Source: Enoplolaimus lenunculus
Taxonomy: Eukaryota > Nematoda > Enoplea > Enoplida > Thoracostomopsidae
Assembly: GCA_030248215.1 (NCBI GenBank)
Contig: JASANG010004128.1
Coordinates: 248,001-312,000, forward strand
DNA: 64,000 nt
Direction of reading: 5' to 3'
Shown: positions 1 through 12,055 of the stretch, piece after piece
How the letters are laid out: each line of letters starts with the position of its first letter
Numbering within the stretch: position 1 is the stretch's first letter
Translations under genes and position numbers: made by a program
The notes under the pieces: generated by a model
Database searches by the model: none
What the model saw: the letters and a program-made list of their open reading frames with translations, nothing else
What the model was told of the DNA's origin: nothing

Positions 1-309
1 AATAGAAGTACAGCCAGCGTTTTATGTAGGTCATTTACAAATTAATAATTTCTTCAAAACAAGTTTCACTTTTTACGTTCAAAGTAAAAAAACCAAACGG
101 TCAATGAAATGCAAAATCTAAGTTTTAATATTTAAAATAAGCGGAACTAAACCACGCGCTACAGCTTAGGTTATTGTTCAGTTAAAGCGCTAGAGATAAT
201 ACGCGAATAAAAGTGTTGTAGATTAAAATTTCTGATTCCTTTCCCAATCTGTTTCACCCAATCAGGTGCGACTTTTAATTCATACAGACAATGACTACTA
301 ATTACTTGT

Positions 310-500
310 AAATTCTCATCTGGTATGTTAGAAATAACGTACAGGTCCGTAGCCAGCTCACAATTTTTCAGCAGGAGCATTCAAGGGTTTTTAATGACTT
401 GCAAACAAGGTTGAAAATTTCGTAGGGGCCAAAATTTTTCCAGCGGGGACTGAGCCCTCACTGCACCCTCCCCTTGGCTACGGGCCCAATAACGTAACCC
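310..500 (-). repeat. Dispersed repeat fragment with GTAGCCAAGGGGAGG
   Basis: On the minus strand the stretch begins near a GGGCCCGTAGCCAAGG run and contains a GGCTCAGTCCCCGCTGG segment followed by AAAATTTTGGCCCC. Very similar blocks recur near 33600, 33800, 35640, 39240 and 39700 in this window, so it is one copy of a family. It sits where the next GABBR1 exons (helix 4 onward) would be expected, which may be why they are hard to find. The family class is unknown. Confidence 0.6.
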
Positions 501-840
501 TATTCTTAACAATAGTTATAGTCAGTTAAAGACACCGAAACATTAAAACAGTTGTCCAACAATTTGAACTTCTATTTTGTGTTCTGACAGATCAACAATA
601 TAAATTGTCAAACGAGCTAACTGTTGACGCCTATGCAAGTGTTTTAGAAAGTAAACTCCAGTTTACGCCAATAACGCCATATATAACATCGGCTGTCAGT
701 AGCATACATGTGAGCAGCACTAAACCTGGTTATCTCCATCAAAATAATATTTTAGCACACTGGTTGAAACAGGACCGTGATTAGAAATGACCTTAATCCC
801 TATACTTTGAGTATACTACTGAGCAAATTGAAACGCTTAC

Positions 841-2530
841 TTTTGCACGAGATTCTTTAGCACTCATTCGGTGAGCACGGAAGACTTTAGCAAACATCGA
901 TCCATACGACAGCGAAAAGCCATACATTAAGAAGCATAGGCGACTCTGAAAGAAATAGCATTCAAAGTTATTCTAAGTTTACTTGGCGCTGGTAAGCGAT
1001 TATTAAATTCAACGCTGACCTCAAGTGAACATTGGGTCTTGCGAGACACTGCTTTTTGAGCCAAAAATGAATTTTGACAATGAAACGATTCTTGACGGCA
1101 AAACGACTTTAGCAAACGGTATTCCGGTTGTTTCTTGATTGCCTTTATAGTTCAATGCGTGATTGCTCGATTTTTAATATAGTTCATTATAAAGCTTAAG
1201 TTTGATAGAAAAATAATATGAATAGATTACAAGGCCAGCCTGAACGCAAACTTAAAATAACTTTGAAGGAGCACTTTGTTACTTTATATAAAGTGAAATT
1301 GTACTATGGTTTATAAATTATTAATCGAGCGTTCCTACATTTAATACCATACAGAAAAACTCTGTCTATCACTGTGATCCTAACCGATTTAAATTCAAAA
1401 TTTTAAGTAACCAAACTGCTAACAAAAACTATTCATGGTAAAATCAACATACGTGACAAAGAACAGCGAAACCATGCGGTTCAATATAGGCTCCGTCGGC
1501 TGCCACTAAGTACACTGCCAAATTGCAGCAAATGCAGCCAACTAGAAAAATACTGTTGCACAGCGGTTGTGATTCATAGATATGTCTGCAACAAAACATC
1601 GCGTTCTAAAGATGTCGAAACATCTCAGATACTGTCTTAAGCTCGAAGAAATCTTTCCTAAGCCTAAGCCTTAACATTTTCCTAAATTGTTATATAAACT
1701 AAAACCTGGAGGCGTTTACCATCGCCACACCACTATAGGTACTTGAAACTCCAGCGCGAGGCGGCTCTCACGTCATTTACAGATAGTAATCTGTGCATGC
1801 ATGACTTAATCGTTTAGTAAATCTGTGTCTCGCATATTATTTCTCGTGCACAATTTGCGCTGATTTGCTGCACAGTAGAAAACGCTTAATACAATTGCAT
1901 TACAATACTGCTATTATCAATAAATGAAGGTTTTGATATACAGTAAAAGTTTTGCGTAGTTGCAACAGTAGCGGTTTGAGCTGTTAGCGAGTGATGACGT
2001 CAATCCAAATAGTCTTTTTCATAACCTATAGAGAACAGACTTGTGAATAATGTTTAAATAAGGAGTTCGGGCAGACGCTTACTCAAACAATCAGGTATTT
2101 TTAGCAATTGCTCATTGTTAAAGTATAGCAGGTATATGCTGTAATTTAAGTTTGGTTTCATTTTAAGAAACATCACAAATCACCTCGGAATTGTAAAAAT
2201 CACTGTTATCTTTCCAAATTCATTTAAAATGAATCTAAAATTCATTAGGAAGGTTGGTTGAATTTTCAGCAATCAATTACATCACGAGTATATGGTTACA
2301 TTTATACATGTATTTGGTGCCAAAATTTCTATATTGACAATGTTCACATTTTGGTTGCAATTTTATTCAAAGACTTTACCTGCGAATTCGAAACCAGTAA
2401 TTGAATGCAAGACATATGACTGCAAATACGATAGCGAGAGCGCTCAAAATAAAAAAGGTATACGCAAGCCCCGACGAAACGTGAATGAGTTGAATTTTCT
2501 TCAATGTTGAATCTGGAGGAGCCATGTTAT
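841..2530 (-). CDS. GABBR1: GABBR1 exons 12-15: linker and transmembrane helices 1-3
   Basis: Exon 2380-2530 carries the linker (MAPPDST) and helix 1 ([20 protein letters not shown]), corresponding to the LAVVCLSFNIY region of vertebrate subunit 1. Exon 1453-1541 carries helix 2 and the following loop ([20 protein letters not shown], then PHGFAVLCH). Exon 841-945 carries helix 3 and the second intracellular segment ([19 protein letters not shown]). Between helices 1 and 2, exon 2083-2138 (56 nt, AG acceptor, GTAAGC donor) fits both flanking phases, but its peptide [18 protein letters not shown] is only weakly like the usual RYIQNSQPNLNNL. Another exon there remains possible. Confidence 0.82.
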
Positions 2531-5500
2531 CTTAAACATACAATGACAAACTTCAAAACTGACTGACTGTTAAATTATTTAAATTTGACAAAACTCGCAC
2601 AAAAAATAATACGCCGTTCACAATAAATTTAAACCACAGCCACCGATTTGTACAAGTATTGTGGACACCGTGTATACAACTTTAAAATTATACACACGTT
2701 AGCCCCAAATTACCTCAATTTTCTACGCTAGCATCACCGGAACGCTTGTCACAAAAAAGCTACGCAGAAGAAATGACTTCGGTGAATACAGTTCCACATA
2801 GTTTTCTTTTGAAAATATCGCGACCAATGTATGTTTAAATGATAAAAATAAAACGAAATCCGCAAGTATAAAGGAATTTGGCGTTCAAAAAAATTTTTAT
2901 TGGAGCGAAGTATGCGTATGCCAAGCACTCCCAATAGATGATTCACCAAGTGACTGTTAAATTCTCAAAAAGCTCAACATGTGCGAAAATTCAGAGCAGG
3001 CCACTACATTTTAACTTGTTATTCTTACCGTGAAACTTGATTTTATCTTCAAATAACGTCATATTAAACGATGTATAATCGTAATAACCAATCTTGACAT
3101 AGCTTCCGTCTAAAAATGTTTTCAATATTAAACTCTATCAAACACCATCTTTCAATGTCCGCAATACACCGCAACTATACTTATCTGTTAGCATCGAAAA
3201 TAAACAAATTACGCCAATTTTTGTCATGTATCTACGTAACCCATTTTCGCCAAATTTACCACACTTAAAGCCTACTGTTTCCACAGATCATACACAAAGC
3301 AGCATATTTTATAGTCAAAGACGCCGACAAAATATTGGTTTGAAGCGTGCAAGTAAGGAGCAGTGGGAAAATGTTCAAATTAGATGCTGCCGCTGTAATT
3401 CCGCATTTCCAGAAACATTTATTGAGCGAAGCGAAACTCCGAGCGAAGCTCGGAGTTTGGCGAAGCGTTTTATGTTTTGTATTTGGGGTCGAAAGGTGGA
3501 TGTCCGTCCGTCCGTCTGTCCGTCTGTCCGTCCGAAAAGAATCTCAGGAACAGCTGAACCGATTTTGATAAACTTTTTTTGTTTGAAAGCCAATTATCTT
3601 GGAGTGTTAACCTCGCATTGGGGTTTGAAAATTTTAAGCCGTTTATTAGCTACAGGCTAATTTGCATAATTAATAAAGCCTAAATTAGGACTTTCCACAA
3701 TATTTAACTAATTATTACAGTTAGAAGCCATCTAATTTTAGCACTAAAGGGTTTTTGGGTGCGAGAAATCTGCGTAGACTGTTTACAAATCTCCAAAACG
3801 GATAATTGAGCAGTTAGCTAATAGATAATTTGCATATTAGCATAGTTTATAAGCCTAAATTAGGACTTTTTACAATATTTCACTAATTATTAAGGTTAAA
3901 AAGAATATAATTTCAGTACTAAAGGCTTTTTAGGTGCGAGGAATTTAAATAAGTTGTTTACAAACCTCCATAACCGATAATTGAATAGTTAGCTGATAGC
4001 TAATTTGCATATTAGCTTAATTGACCAGGCAAAATTCGGACTTTTTAAATTATTTCAATAATTATTAAGGTTAAAAGCGATATAATTTCAGCACTAAAGG
4101 GTTTTCGGGTGCGAGGAATCTGAATAAATTGTCAACAAACCTTTAAAGGCGATTATCGAATAGTTAGCTAATAGATAATTTGCATATTTGCTTAATTGAC
4201 GAGACAAAATTAGGACTTTTTGAATTATTCCAATAATTATTAGGGTGGCTGAAAGGTTTTTGCGTGCGAGGAATCTGAGGAAATTTTTTACAAACCTCCA
4301 AAACCGATAAATGAATAGTTAGCTAATAACTAATTCGCATATTACCTTAATTGCTTACGTGTGTTCGAGCTCCGCTCAATACATGTAGTCCCACTACGAC
4401 TGGTTATATACTACGACGTATATAAAAATTGTTTTAGGAATTGGGAAAACCAGGCAAACTGGTTTTATCGTATACCTTGCATCTGTTCTATTTGAGTCCA
4501 AGCAATACGATCGCCTTGATCAGAAAATTTGACTTTACCCTATAATAAAACTGAATATTCAACCTAAGTTAAAAGTACCACATTCAAGATTATGAATTGC
4601 AAAAATTGAACGGAAGCGTCCTTATCATTTTATCACCAAAAATTATCTAGGGAGAAAAATTGCAAAGTTTTGTCACAAAAAATTTCTGAGGATTCCTGCA
4701 TTCATTTTGGATTTGGATGAAACAAATTAGTTATCTAACGTTCTTTAGAATTTTAAACCAAGGAAGGGTGTATTCGTAACAAAAGTATCCTTTTTGGCTA
4801 GCGAAGTCGTACCACTAAACGAAAGTTCTCTTAACGTTTGTAAGCAACCAGAACATTAATTTTCAGTGCTTTTGTTTAATCGAAATCAATGTTGCTATGT
4901 GTGACAAATTGGGTAAACACAGAGGCAGAGCAGTCTTAAATGACAAGAAATTTGCTGAAAGTTATCTGCCGAATTCAAAAAGAAGTGCGTTCGATTCAGT
5001 GGATCAGTGTAAACAATTTTTAATCAGGATTGAGAAGCGTACTGGTGAAAATTTCTCAAAATTTTGAAATTCAGTTGAAAATAATACACAGACGAATTGA
5101 CAGAGTTGGGTATTTTTCAATTAAAATAATTAAAATAATTACAGGTTTAATTTAAACGGCACAAAGACAAATTAAAAATTTACCGGTACATTTACGGATT
5201 TTTAAATTCAATGATGAACCCTTTGCATGTAAGACGCATCCTTCATCTGAGGGGTATCGAAGTGCAAAACACGCCATTGGTTTCAATGAAATTAACTACA
5301 AAACCATTGGAAAGTGATGCACTTACTGAGACACCATAGAAATTTGTTGATTTCATACATGCATATAGATCATCGAATACAATAGGTTTATCATAGCGAA
5401 AATCTTCAAGTTTTAATCCTTTAGCTTTTAGCGCGTTATCGGTGCAGTTTAAAGCGATTGCCATGGCCCTAAAATATAAAGTATTCAACTTCATTCAAAC

Positions 5501-8500
5501 GTTTTAGCTGGCGGCTACAAGATTTGGGTCGAGGTTTGGCTCCACCAACCTAAAGTTTACGTGTTTGACGTATTTAGACGTATTTATCGTATATTTCACA
5601 CATATTTGTCTTGTATTTCAGAAATATTTGTCATAATCATTTGTGAAACACACTCTTTAATTTAAGACATTTAAGTTAAAAATTTCAGACATAGATTTCT
5701 GAACATTTTCAGAAACTAATGTCTTGTATTCAAGACATATATGTCAGAAGTCTAGATTAAGGCATAATTGTTTTGAGTCTAAGAAAATATTTCTTGAATA
5801 TCAGAAAATGTTTTCTGCATGTACGCTACGCCCTTGATTTAAACGCCTTAGGTAGTTAGATTTGTCTGCAACAGGGTGTAACCGTATATTCGTTTCCATT
5901 TCCAGTAAAAATCTCCGTATCCGTTTCCGTTATAGAAATAACAGAAATTCTGCTATTTGTACGCTGGAAATTAGTTATAATTCACGTGTATATCTCCGCA
6001 ATTTATCATTGCAGATATGCTGCAATTGTTCGAAATATAATAAAATTTACGAAATTAATACAAAATCTTAAAAATGTCGACGTGTCCGCCTTTTTTCTTT
6101 TAAATTTTAGAAAATCCGGTGAATATTTCCACGTCTCAATTGTGTTGGCAGCAAATAAAACATCTTTGAAACATTTTAAACTTCAATATCCGTTTTCCGT
6201 TTTCGTCCTTTTGATCACTATCCGTTCAGTTTCCGTTTCTGTTATTTTTACTATCCACTTACACTTTGGTCTGTAATGATCATGCTGATTACATAAAGTC
6301 TGTTGAACGGTTTACTGAATCGCTAGCTCAAGTAGACTTTTCCGTTTAGTTCGTCTAGAACTATCCTTACTTAAGGTTACCAGAACACCAAAAACATAGA
6401 TCTTACCAAACTGCATCGTACGCTAAAGGTGATTCAGGGTAGCCTTTAGTTTGCCAAGGAGGTTTCTTGAGTTTCTTGTCCAAATGTTCTTTGAATGTCT
6501 TCGCGGTCTATAAATTACCTTGGCTTCAATGTCCATCTGGTGGTGAAAAATACTAAATCTGGAACCGAATGTCCGCAGAACTTGCCAGAGTCGGAGGTGA
6601 CGCGAAATTAGGTAGTTTAAATAATGCTTAATCTGCTAATTTTAGCAAATATGTGAAAAGTTTTAGCAAAAATTTTGGTTTTAGGTATGTTTTTCCGAAA
6701 AAACAACAATTTCTTTTCAAAATTTTACCAAAACTTAAAGCCAATGCGCCGAACAATACAATCCTTGCGACAGTATAAAAAATTTCACTACCGAAATTAC
6801 TGCAACATCCGTCCGAAATTCTACCGAAGCCGAAAGTCAATTTTTTTGTCGCAGCCGACGCCGAAGGCAAACCTCCGGTTGCCTAAATAGAACTTTATAA
6901 AATCTAGCATTGTTCAACGCAAATGCGACCTACAGCACATAGCATGCCCAAAAATATTAATTGCAATACTTGAAACAAGAGCAGAATATTTTACGTCATC
7001 CAGCAGTTGTAACCATGTACTGCACTTGGTCATAAAGTTTTAGTTGCTGCCCATTTAAAGCTACCAAGAGCAAGTAAAAAGATTAACAGCCTATCCGGTA
7101 CAAAAATATGATTATACGTACTAAATACAAAAATACCGACTCTTACATTTTCCCACTCGTTAACAGATTAAGGCTTACGCTGACAGGTGATGGTTTCAGT
7201 TTAGATAACGATTTAGGAAAATGTTAAGGCTTAGGCTTAGGAACCATTTCTTCGAAACGTAGGCCAAAGCTTGAGATTAATCCCAAGCCTTCAAGAAAGC
7301 GTTCAAGAAGCCTTAATACCATATTAGCGATTCCTGGTATATCGCTGTTCGACCACATCATAGCTTCAGTAGTAAAATGATATTGTGTTGCTTGTTGCAT
7401 TTCTTCTCGAGTACAATTTAAGTTTTCATCATCGAGCGGAACATACCAATTATCAGAGTACCATCCAATTAAAAACCATACATAACGTCTGCCAAATAAA
7501 CCTTCTTTGTGAACCTATAACAACTTAGACGGAATCACAAAACAAAAATAGCTGAATAAATACTGATAGTATTAATTGAATGCTTTTTATTTTACTCTGG
7601 ATACTGAAGGAGTGATATGATTAGCATGACCATATTAAAGCACAATTTTACTGCAAATCTCTAGTTGTTAGAGCAACCGTGTAACTTTTGTAGAACGCCA
7701 TTAAACCAGGGTAAAATCATAATTTAATCTGATATACAGTCGTCTCAAACAGTTACAGCACCTGTTACCCGCAAGATTAAACTTTTTATCTAAGCTAAAC
7801 GATTGACATGTAGTTTTTAAAGCACAAGAATTTTGCACTGCTACAGGTATAAAGGATAGTCAAAGAAAGCAGCATAACATGCTAATTTTTTACTTCTTAA
7901 TTGCTCGTCATTAGCTATCAACAAGTACTACACATTGATATTATTGATAATATATAACTACCAGAAATAGTTGTAGATCACCATGTGCCCCTCGGCCGAT
8001 GTTACTCTGACGGGTGTTCAGGGTTTTTGCCGGACTCCAATTGCGTAAGCTTAAACGTTAGACTAATTTTTGCTAAGCCTTAGAGTTACTCTTAGCAATA
8101 TGTTTATAGTACTGTGTGACGCACCTGAAAGTAACACTGGTTCAAACCTCTATACCTGACAAAAAACGCTTCTTGCTTCACTTTCGTAAAACAAGCCAAC
8201 GATTATTCTTGCGTCTTGCCGCTGTAATGTAAAAACCAAACGTTAACACACAGGTAATATTCAGTCACACCATAGAAATATGATCTAAGAACAGAAAGAC
8301 CACAAACATGCGACTAATGCTTTATAATCACCTGATTTAAAAACAAAAATGATTGTTAAATAGTCTCAGTTAGCTTGAGCAAAATCTACATAAGTCGCAA
8401 AATACAAGAAGGCCTTGGTCTTGTTAATTACCTTCAGGCTTTTCACAGCATCCTCAGGATTATTTGAAAAACTTTGGCGAGCGACCAGCTTTTTGGCTGC

Positions 8501-11500
8501 GGTTTCAATCATTTCTTCTAAATCTTGGGCAGTCTGAAACAAAAAAATATTTTGAAAGTTAAAAATAATGATTTGTAGCTAAACGAGTCACTGCTGCAAT
8601 CGTTTGCACTGTATGGCGGCTGTTTGCGGTTTATGATGGCACGATGACTGTCATGCGGCACCGTTTGTCCCCGTCCGTTACCGTAGGGTATCGTACACAA
8701 GACGATGACATACGATGACGCATGGCCACTGATAACACAACGCTTAGAGTTGTATCCGCAAAACTCGACGGCTGATGAGCAACAACTGAAGCGCAGACTG
8801 CAAATGAACCTCAATTATAGATCGGAATCGAAAATTTTATACCGCAATCGAAACTAATCGGATCTAAAAATTTTCAGACCCATACTATTTTATTAAATTG
8901 AGAAGCTTAATAAACACACACAATTTGTAGAACTGCTCAGCACAGCTTCTACTCTGTATATACAGCTCACTAGTTATATGGTACGGAACATTCTTGTGCC
9001 ATGCAACCGAAAACGTTATGTATTCATGATATTGTGAATTCTACACTATAGTGGAGATGATTCTTCAGTGAATACTTCAAATGAAGCTTGAATCTCGGTT
9101 TTTCAGATACACGCACGACATTCCGTACTATTCTTGCTGGTATAAATTAAATATATCCATTTATAATAGCAAGAATGGTCCATGCCATAGCATCTATAAA
9201 TTTTCATTAATACCTTTGACGTTCCCTGTTCGTAAATCCTGGATCCACCCCTGATCTTGATACTAATAATTGTGAAATAAGCCACCCACCACACGCAGCA
9301 AGTGTCTATTTACCGACTGAAACAATTCTTCGACAGACGACAAAATAGCAATTTTATTCCAACCATATTTTTCAAATAACGCCAATCGCGTTGGATTATG
9401 AATTGTTGCAGACGGATGAGTGCGAAACATTGTTGGAAATCGTTTGCGATCCGATAGTGCAGGTGAGCTAGCACCATACGCGACCTAAGATTGAAATCAT
9501 GTGCGTAGCAAACGACAGTTTCAGTGGTCAATTTTCAGATTGTGATTTTTATTCATGGGGTTTGATAACACCTTTCTCATTTGTTTAATACAAACGACCC
9601 CCTTTCGAAACTTTTTAGTTTTTTAGAACATAACGATAACACTTATTCTTACACATTATCTATATATCTAAACACTTATGTTTATGAAAATAAGCATACG
9701 GGCTATTTTGTTAAAAATAGTGGCGGGGAAAGTTTGACCAAAAATGTTACTCTCTCTCAGTTTGAATGCGAATCGCAGTAAAAATACAGTTTTTCAAAAC
9801 ATACAAGACCCCTACAACATATTTGTTTTAAGCTTCGTACCGCTTCGTGCGTATTTGTTAATAAGTGGCATGAAAAATCAGGACAGAGTATCCTGAATAA
9901 TGTCGCGCGTTTGAATTTTGAAACAAGACATCTTATTTTCCGGTTTCATTGTTTTGAGGCCCGGTAACCTTGAATGTTAGAATAAAGAATCGCCTAAGCG
10001 AATTGGATTAGTAGAGGCTGGCACCGCAAAGACCGTCTAAATATAAGTTTTAAGACAAAACTGGCAGATCTTTAGCGAGGTTCAGTAAGGCGGTGTCTTT
10101 GTCCACAAAACTGTATTCGAATCAGAGACGAGGCCCGAGGCTCTTCAGTCCACCTCACCAGTGCCAGAACAGGCAGGGGTGGAGGCTCCCCCCAAATTTC
10201 AGAGTGGTGGCTCCGAAACTCGCGAGCGAAGCGATCGAGAAGCCAGACGCATTTTAAAACTTAAGCGGTTTTTGTTTCAACCGGTTAGAGTGGGGGCCGC
10301 TATAGGGGTGGGCCCCCAAATTAGGGGGTATGGGGGTGGCTGCTCCGGCCCTGCACCTCGCTCTCACCACGCCCTGGATGTTCTATAAAATTGTTTGAAT
10401 CACTTTGTTGATCATAGACTTACTACAACTAAATTCCATAACGGTGCTGCTTCGGCGACAATGGTAGTTACAAGACTACATCCAGACAGTATCATTAATT
10501 TAACGCGTTCAGGTTGATCGTATAAGAGTTTGTACATACTTTGTGCACCTTTGCCCGGTTCACACTGAAACAAACTAATTTTATGAATTGTAAACCACTT
10601 TAATTATAACGGCGAAACAATTAGTTTCACAACTGCAGCATACAGTCAATTTGTACATCACACTACACCCAACTGACTATTATTTTAGGAATATTAACAA
10701 CACTTTGGCTGTATTGGAGAGTCTTCTACGTCTAATACTGCATATTTCAGTTTCCAAAATAGTTTTGCGCAGTTTTCTGGCATGCAACTGAACGGTAATA
10801 AAATACTCAACAAATTTCACACCGAAAACTACAAGTATTAAATCTGTGTACATAGCAACTTTATATTAAACTGTACAGCAGTGTGTACAAGGTTAGTATT
10901 TACTTTATAGTTTTTGCATCCTATGTTTAACGAACCTGACTGTCCATTTCTACCATTTTCAAAATGTAATTGTTTAAAATGTCTGAACGCATATTGACGT
11001 CTTGCAATGCCATATTTGCCGCAGGTCGACAAGCTTGGCCTCCAGCCCATCCTCCTGTATAAAACCAAGTGACAGCTTTAGTTGCTTTTAAAATTACAGT
11101 TTGTCTCATTTTTAGGTTTATGCGTAAATAATTTTAAATCGCAACAGGTGGAACATATGGTGCAAAGGAGTCAAGCATGACTCTTTAAACAAGAGTATAC
11201 AACTCACCTAAAATTCCCATAGTGCAAAATTTAAAGCTGTATAAAAGTGTACACCCAGTTGCATACTCTTGTTCAAAGCAAGCCATATCCTTTGGCAGTC
11301 ATGCTCAGGTGGCGAGAATTGCGCGAACTGAATACGGCAGATGCAAACCTAAACTGCGAAACTACAGAAAAGTTTCGTGACAAGCACATTATGCATATTA
11401 ATTCTTGTAATATAATCTCTTTGAACAAAAGTGAAAAGAGCACGGCGTAAACCAGATATTCATCTCCATTTCGGGTCAAAATTTCTATTTTCGTTAATAA

Positions 11501-11888
11501 TGCAAACACAGGAATTTCCATTATTTTCATGCTCATAATTATGTGGATATAACTTGAGTATTTGAAACAGTTACTTAGGAAATTTAGACATCAGATTTTG
11601 AAAATTAAGTGCCCCCATTTTTTTTCTACGAAACTTTACATAGCCCTACGAGTGAAACTGTCCAAAAAATAACACAACTTCTATATAAACAGCGATGAGG
11701 GGGGAAACGTTTACTTTCAACGAAGTCAATACTAGCATAAACAAGTTTTTCTTACCGTGTTCGGCTGACATCGGAAATATACCACCGATTACGAGTTCCT
11801 TCTTCCCAACTGACGTAATATATTCGTCTGACTGAACATAGTTCAAAACCAATGTTCCCGCTAACGTTAATAAAAACACCCGACACAT
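841..11888 (-). CDS. GABBR1: GABA-B receptor subunit 1, partial gene
   Basis: This gene encodes a class C G-protein-coupled receptor subunit that binds GABA outside the neuron and signals as a heterodimer with subunit 2. Fifteen exons read on the minus strand, each bounded by AG and GT: 11756-11888, 10936-11054, 10424-10564, 9314-9484, 8432-8533, 8156-8221, 7320-7514, 6407-6507, 5327-5468, 4476-4539, 3029-3109, 2380-2530, 2083-2138, 1453-1541 and 841-945. They sum to 1716 nt (572 codons) with no phase conflict. Recognisable blocks include [73 protein letters not shown] and [12 protein letters not shown], all close to vertebrate subunit 1. There are no sushi domains, so it is GB1b-like. Helices 4-7 and the C-terminal coiled coil are unresolved or lie beyond the left edge. 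Assignment as subunit 1 rather than 2 rests on these blocks and the kept ligand residues. The 2083-2138 exon is the least certain. Confidence 0.95.
3029..11054 (-). CDS. GABBR1: GABBR1 exons 2-11: ligand-binding domain
   Basis: Ten exons encode the two lobes of the extracellular Venus-flytrap domain. Residues known to contact GABA in vertebrate subunit 1 can be placed: Trp in GGWAGG, Ser in YGASSPALS, His in RTHPSAT, Tyr in GLFYESEA, Trp in GWYSDNW and Glu just before SPLAYDAVW. The stretch [13 protein letters not shown] followed by [11 protein letters not shown] is the conserved lobe-1 strand leading to the membrane. Exons of 64, 66 and 81 nt would be missed by simple reading-frame searches. 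All ten have AG acceptors and GT donors (mostly GTAAG-like), and phases close throughout. The intron between 3109 and 4476 holds a tandem-repeat element. Confidence 0.94.
3423..4412 (+). repeat. Dispersed element with hairpin, GTCC run and 175-bp tandem array
   Basis: A GABBR1 intron contains, in order: a perfect 11-bp inverted repeat with a 3-nt loop at 3434-3458 (AAACTCCGAGC, loop GAA, GCTCGGAGTTT); a GTCC/GTCT microsatellite at about 3501-3535; and four tandem units of about 175 bp marked by TTAGGACTTTTT-like motifs at about 3687, 3862, 4037 and 4212. The element closes with GTGTTCGAGCTCCGCTCAATACATGTAGTCC. A shorter inverted copy with the same two ends is at 19955-20404, so the ends are real. 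It is non-coding, and its superfamily cannot be assigned. Confidence 0.75.
5872..6260 (+). repeat. Dispersed repeat beginning CAGGGTGTAACCG
   Basis: The segment starts with CAGGGTGTAACCG and is rich in CCGTTTCC-type words, like other copies ending in CCGGTTACACC near 25730 and CCGATTACATCC near 43490. It resembles the well-delimited hAT-like element at 45687-46072 at its terminus only. The right end is approximate. It is intronic in GABBR1 and non-coding. Confidence 0.45.
6585..6895 (+). repeat. Dispersed repeat shared with 15290-15560
   Basis: This stretch shares about 280 bp with 15290-15560: both contain GACG(CG)AAATTAGGTAGTTTAAA, then TAATTTTAG, then an ACTTAAAGCCAA(T/A)GC block, then AAATTTCACT. 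The two copies lie in introns of different genes (GABBR1 and SCHIP1), so it is a mobile family rather than conserved gene sequence. Ends are approximate. Confidence 0.6.
11756..11888 (-). CDS. GABBR1: GABBR1 exon 1: start codon and signal peptide
   Basis: The ATG at 11888-11886 opens [20 protein letters not shown], a typical cleavable signal peptide. The start of the ligand-binding fold follows ([14 protein letters not shown]), matching the first beta strand of GABA-B and other Venus-flytrap domains. The exon ends in phase 1 at a GTAAGA donor. The split Gly codon is completed by the next exon to give the GGW motif. No sushi modules lie between the signal peptide and the fold, so the short subunit-1 form is encoded from this start. 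An upstream promoter making a longer form cannot be excluded. Confidence 0.88.
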
Positions 11889-11963
11889 TCCTTGCTTTCT
11901 ATTGCCAAGGTTTAAGCCATGTCGTTTTTAACATTGTCAAAAACTAATAAAACTCAAAACATT

Positions 11964-12055
11964 CCATAAAGCAGTAAAGACTGAAAACAACGACTTGTTT
12001 GTTATATCTCCATAAAGCAGTAAAGACTGAAAACAACGACTTGTTTGTTATATCT
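11964..12055 (+). repeat. 46-bp perfect tandem duplication
   Basis: A 46-bp unit starting CCATAAAGCAGTAAAGACTG and ending TTTGTTATATCT occurs twice in direct succession, at 11964 and 12010, with no visible difference. It lies just upstream of the GABBR1 start on the minus strand. It looks like a very recent local duplication. Confidence 0.9.

Noticed and set aside
171-380. Minus-strand 69-residue open frame (part reads ENLQVISSHCLYELKVAPDW)
   Set aside because: It has an AG before the Asp-Glu-Asn stretch and could be taken for the extracellular loop before GABBR1 helix 5, but Cys-to-Trp spacing does not match, no good donor follows and its first part lies in a dispersed repeat.
2749-2949. 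Minus-strand frames near [14 protein letters not shown], resembling the helix 1-2 loop of GABA-B
   Set aside because: It lies upstream of the exon that carries helix 1, so the order is wrong, and it has no acceptor or donor in a suitable phase.
4897-5067. Plus-strand 56-codon frame [20 protein letters not shown]
   Set aside because: No splice partner, no recognised family, and it lies in a GABBR1 intron on the opposite strand; likely chance.
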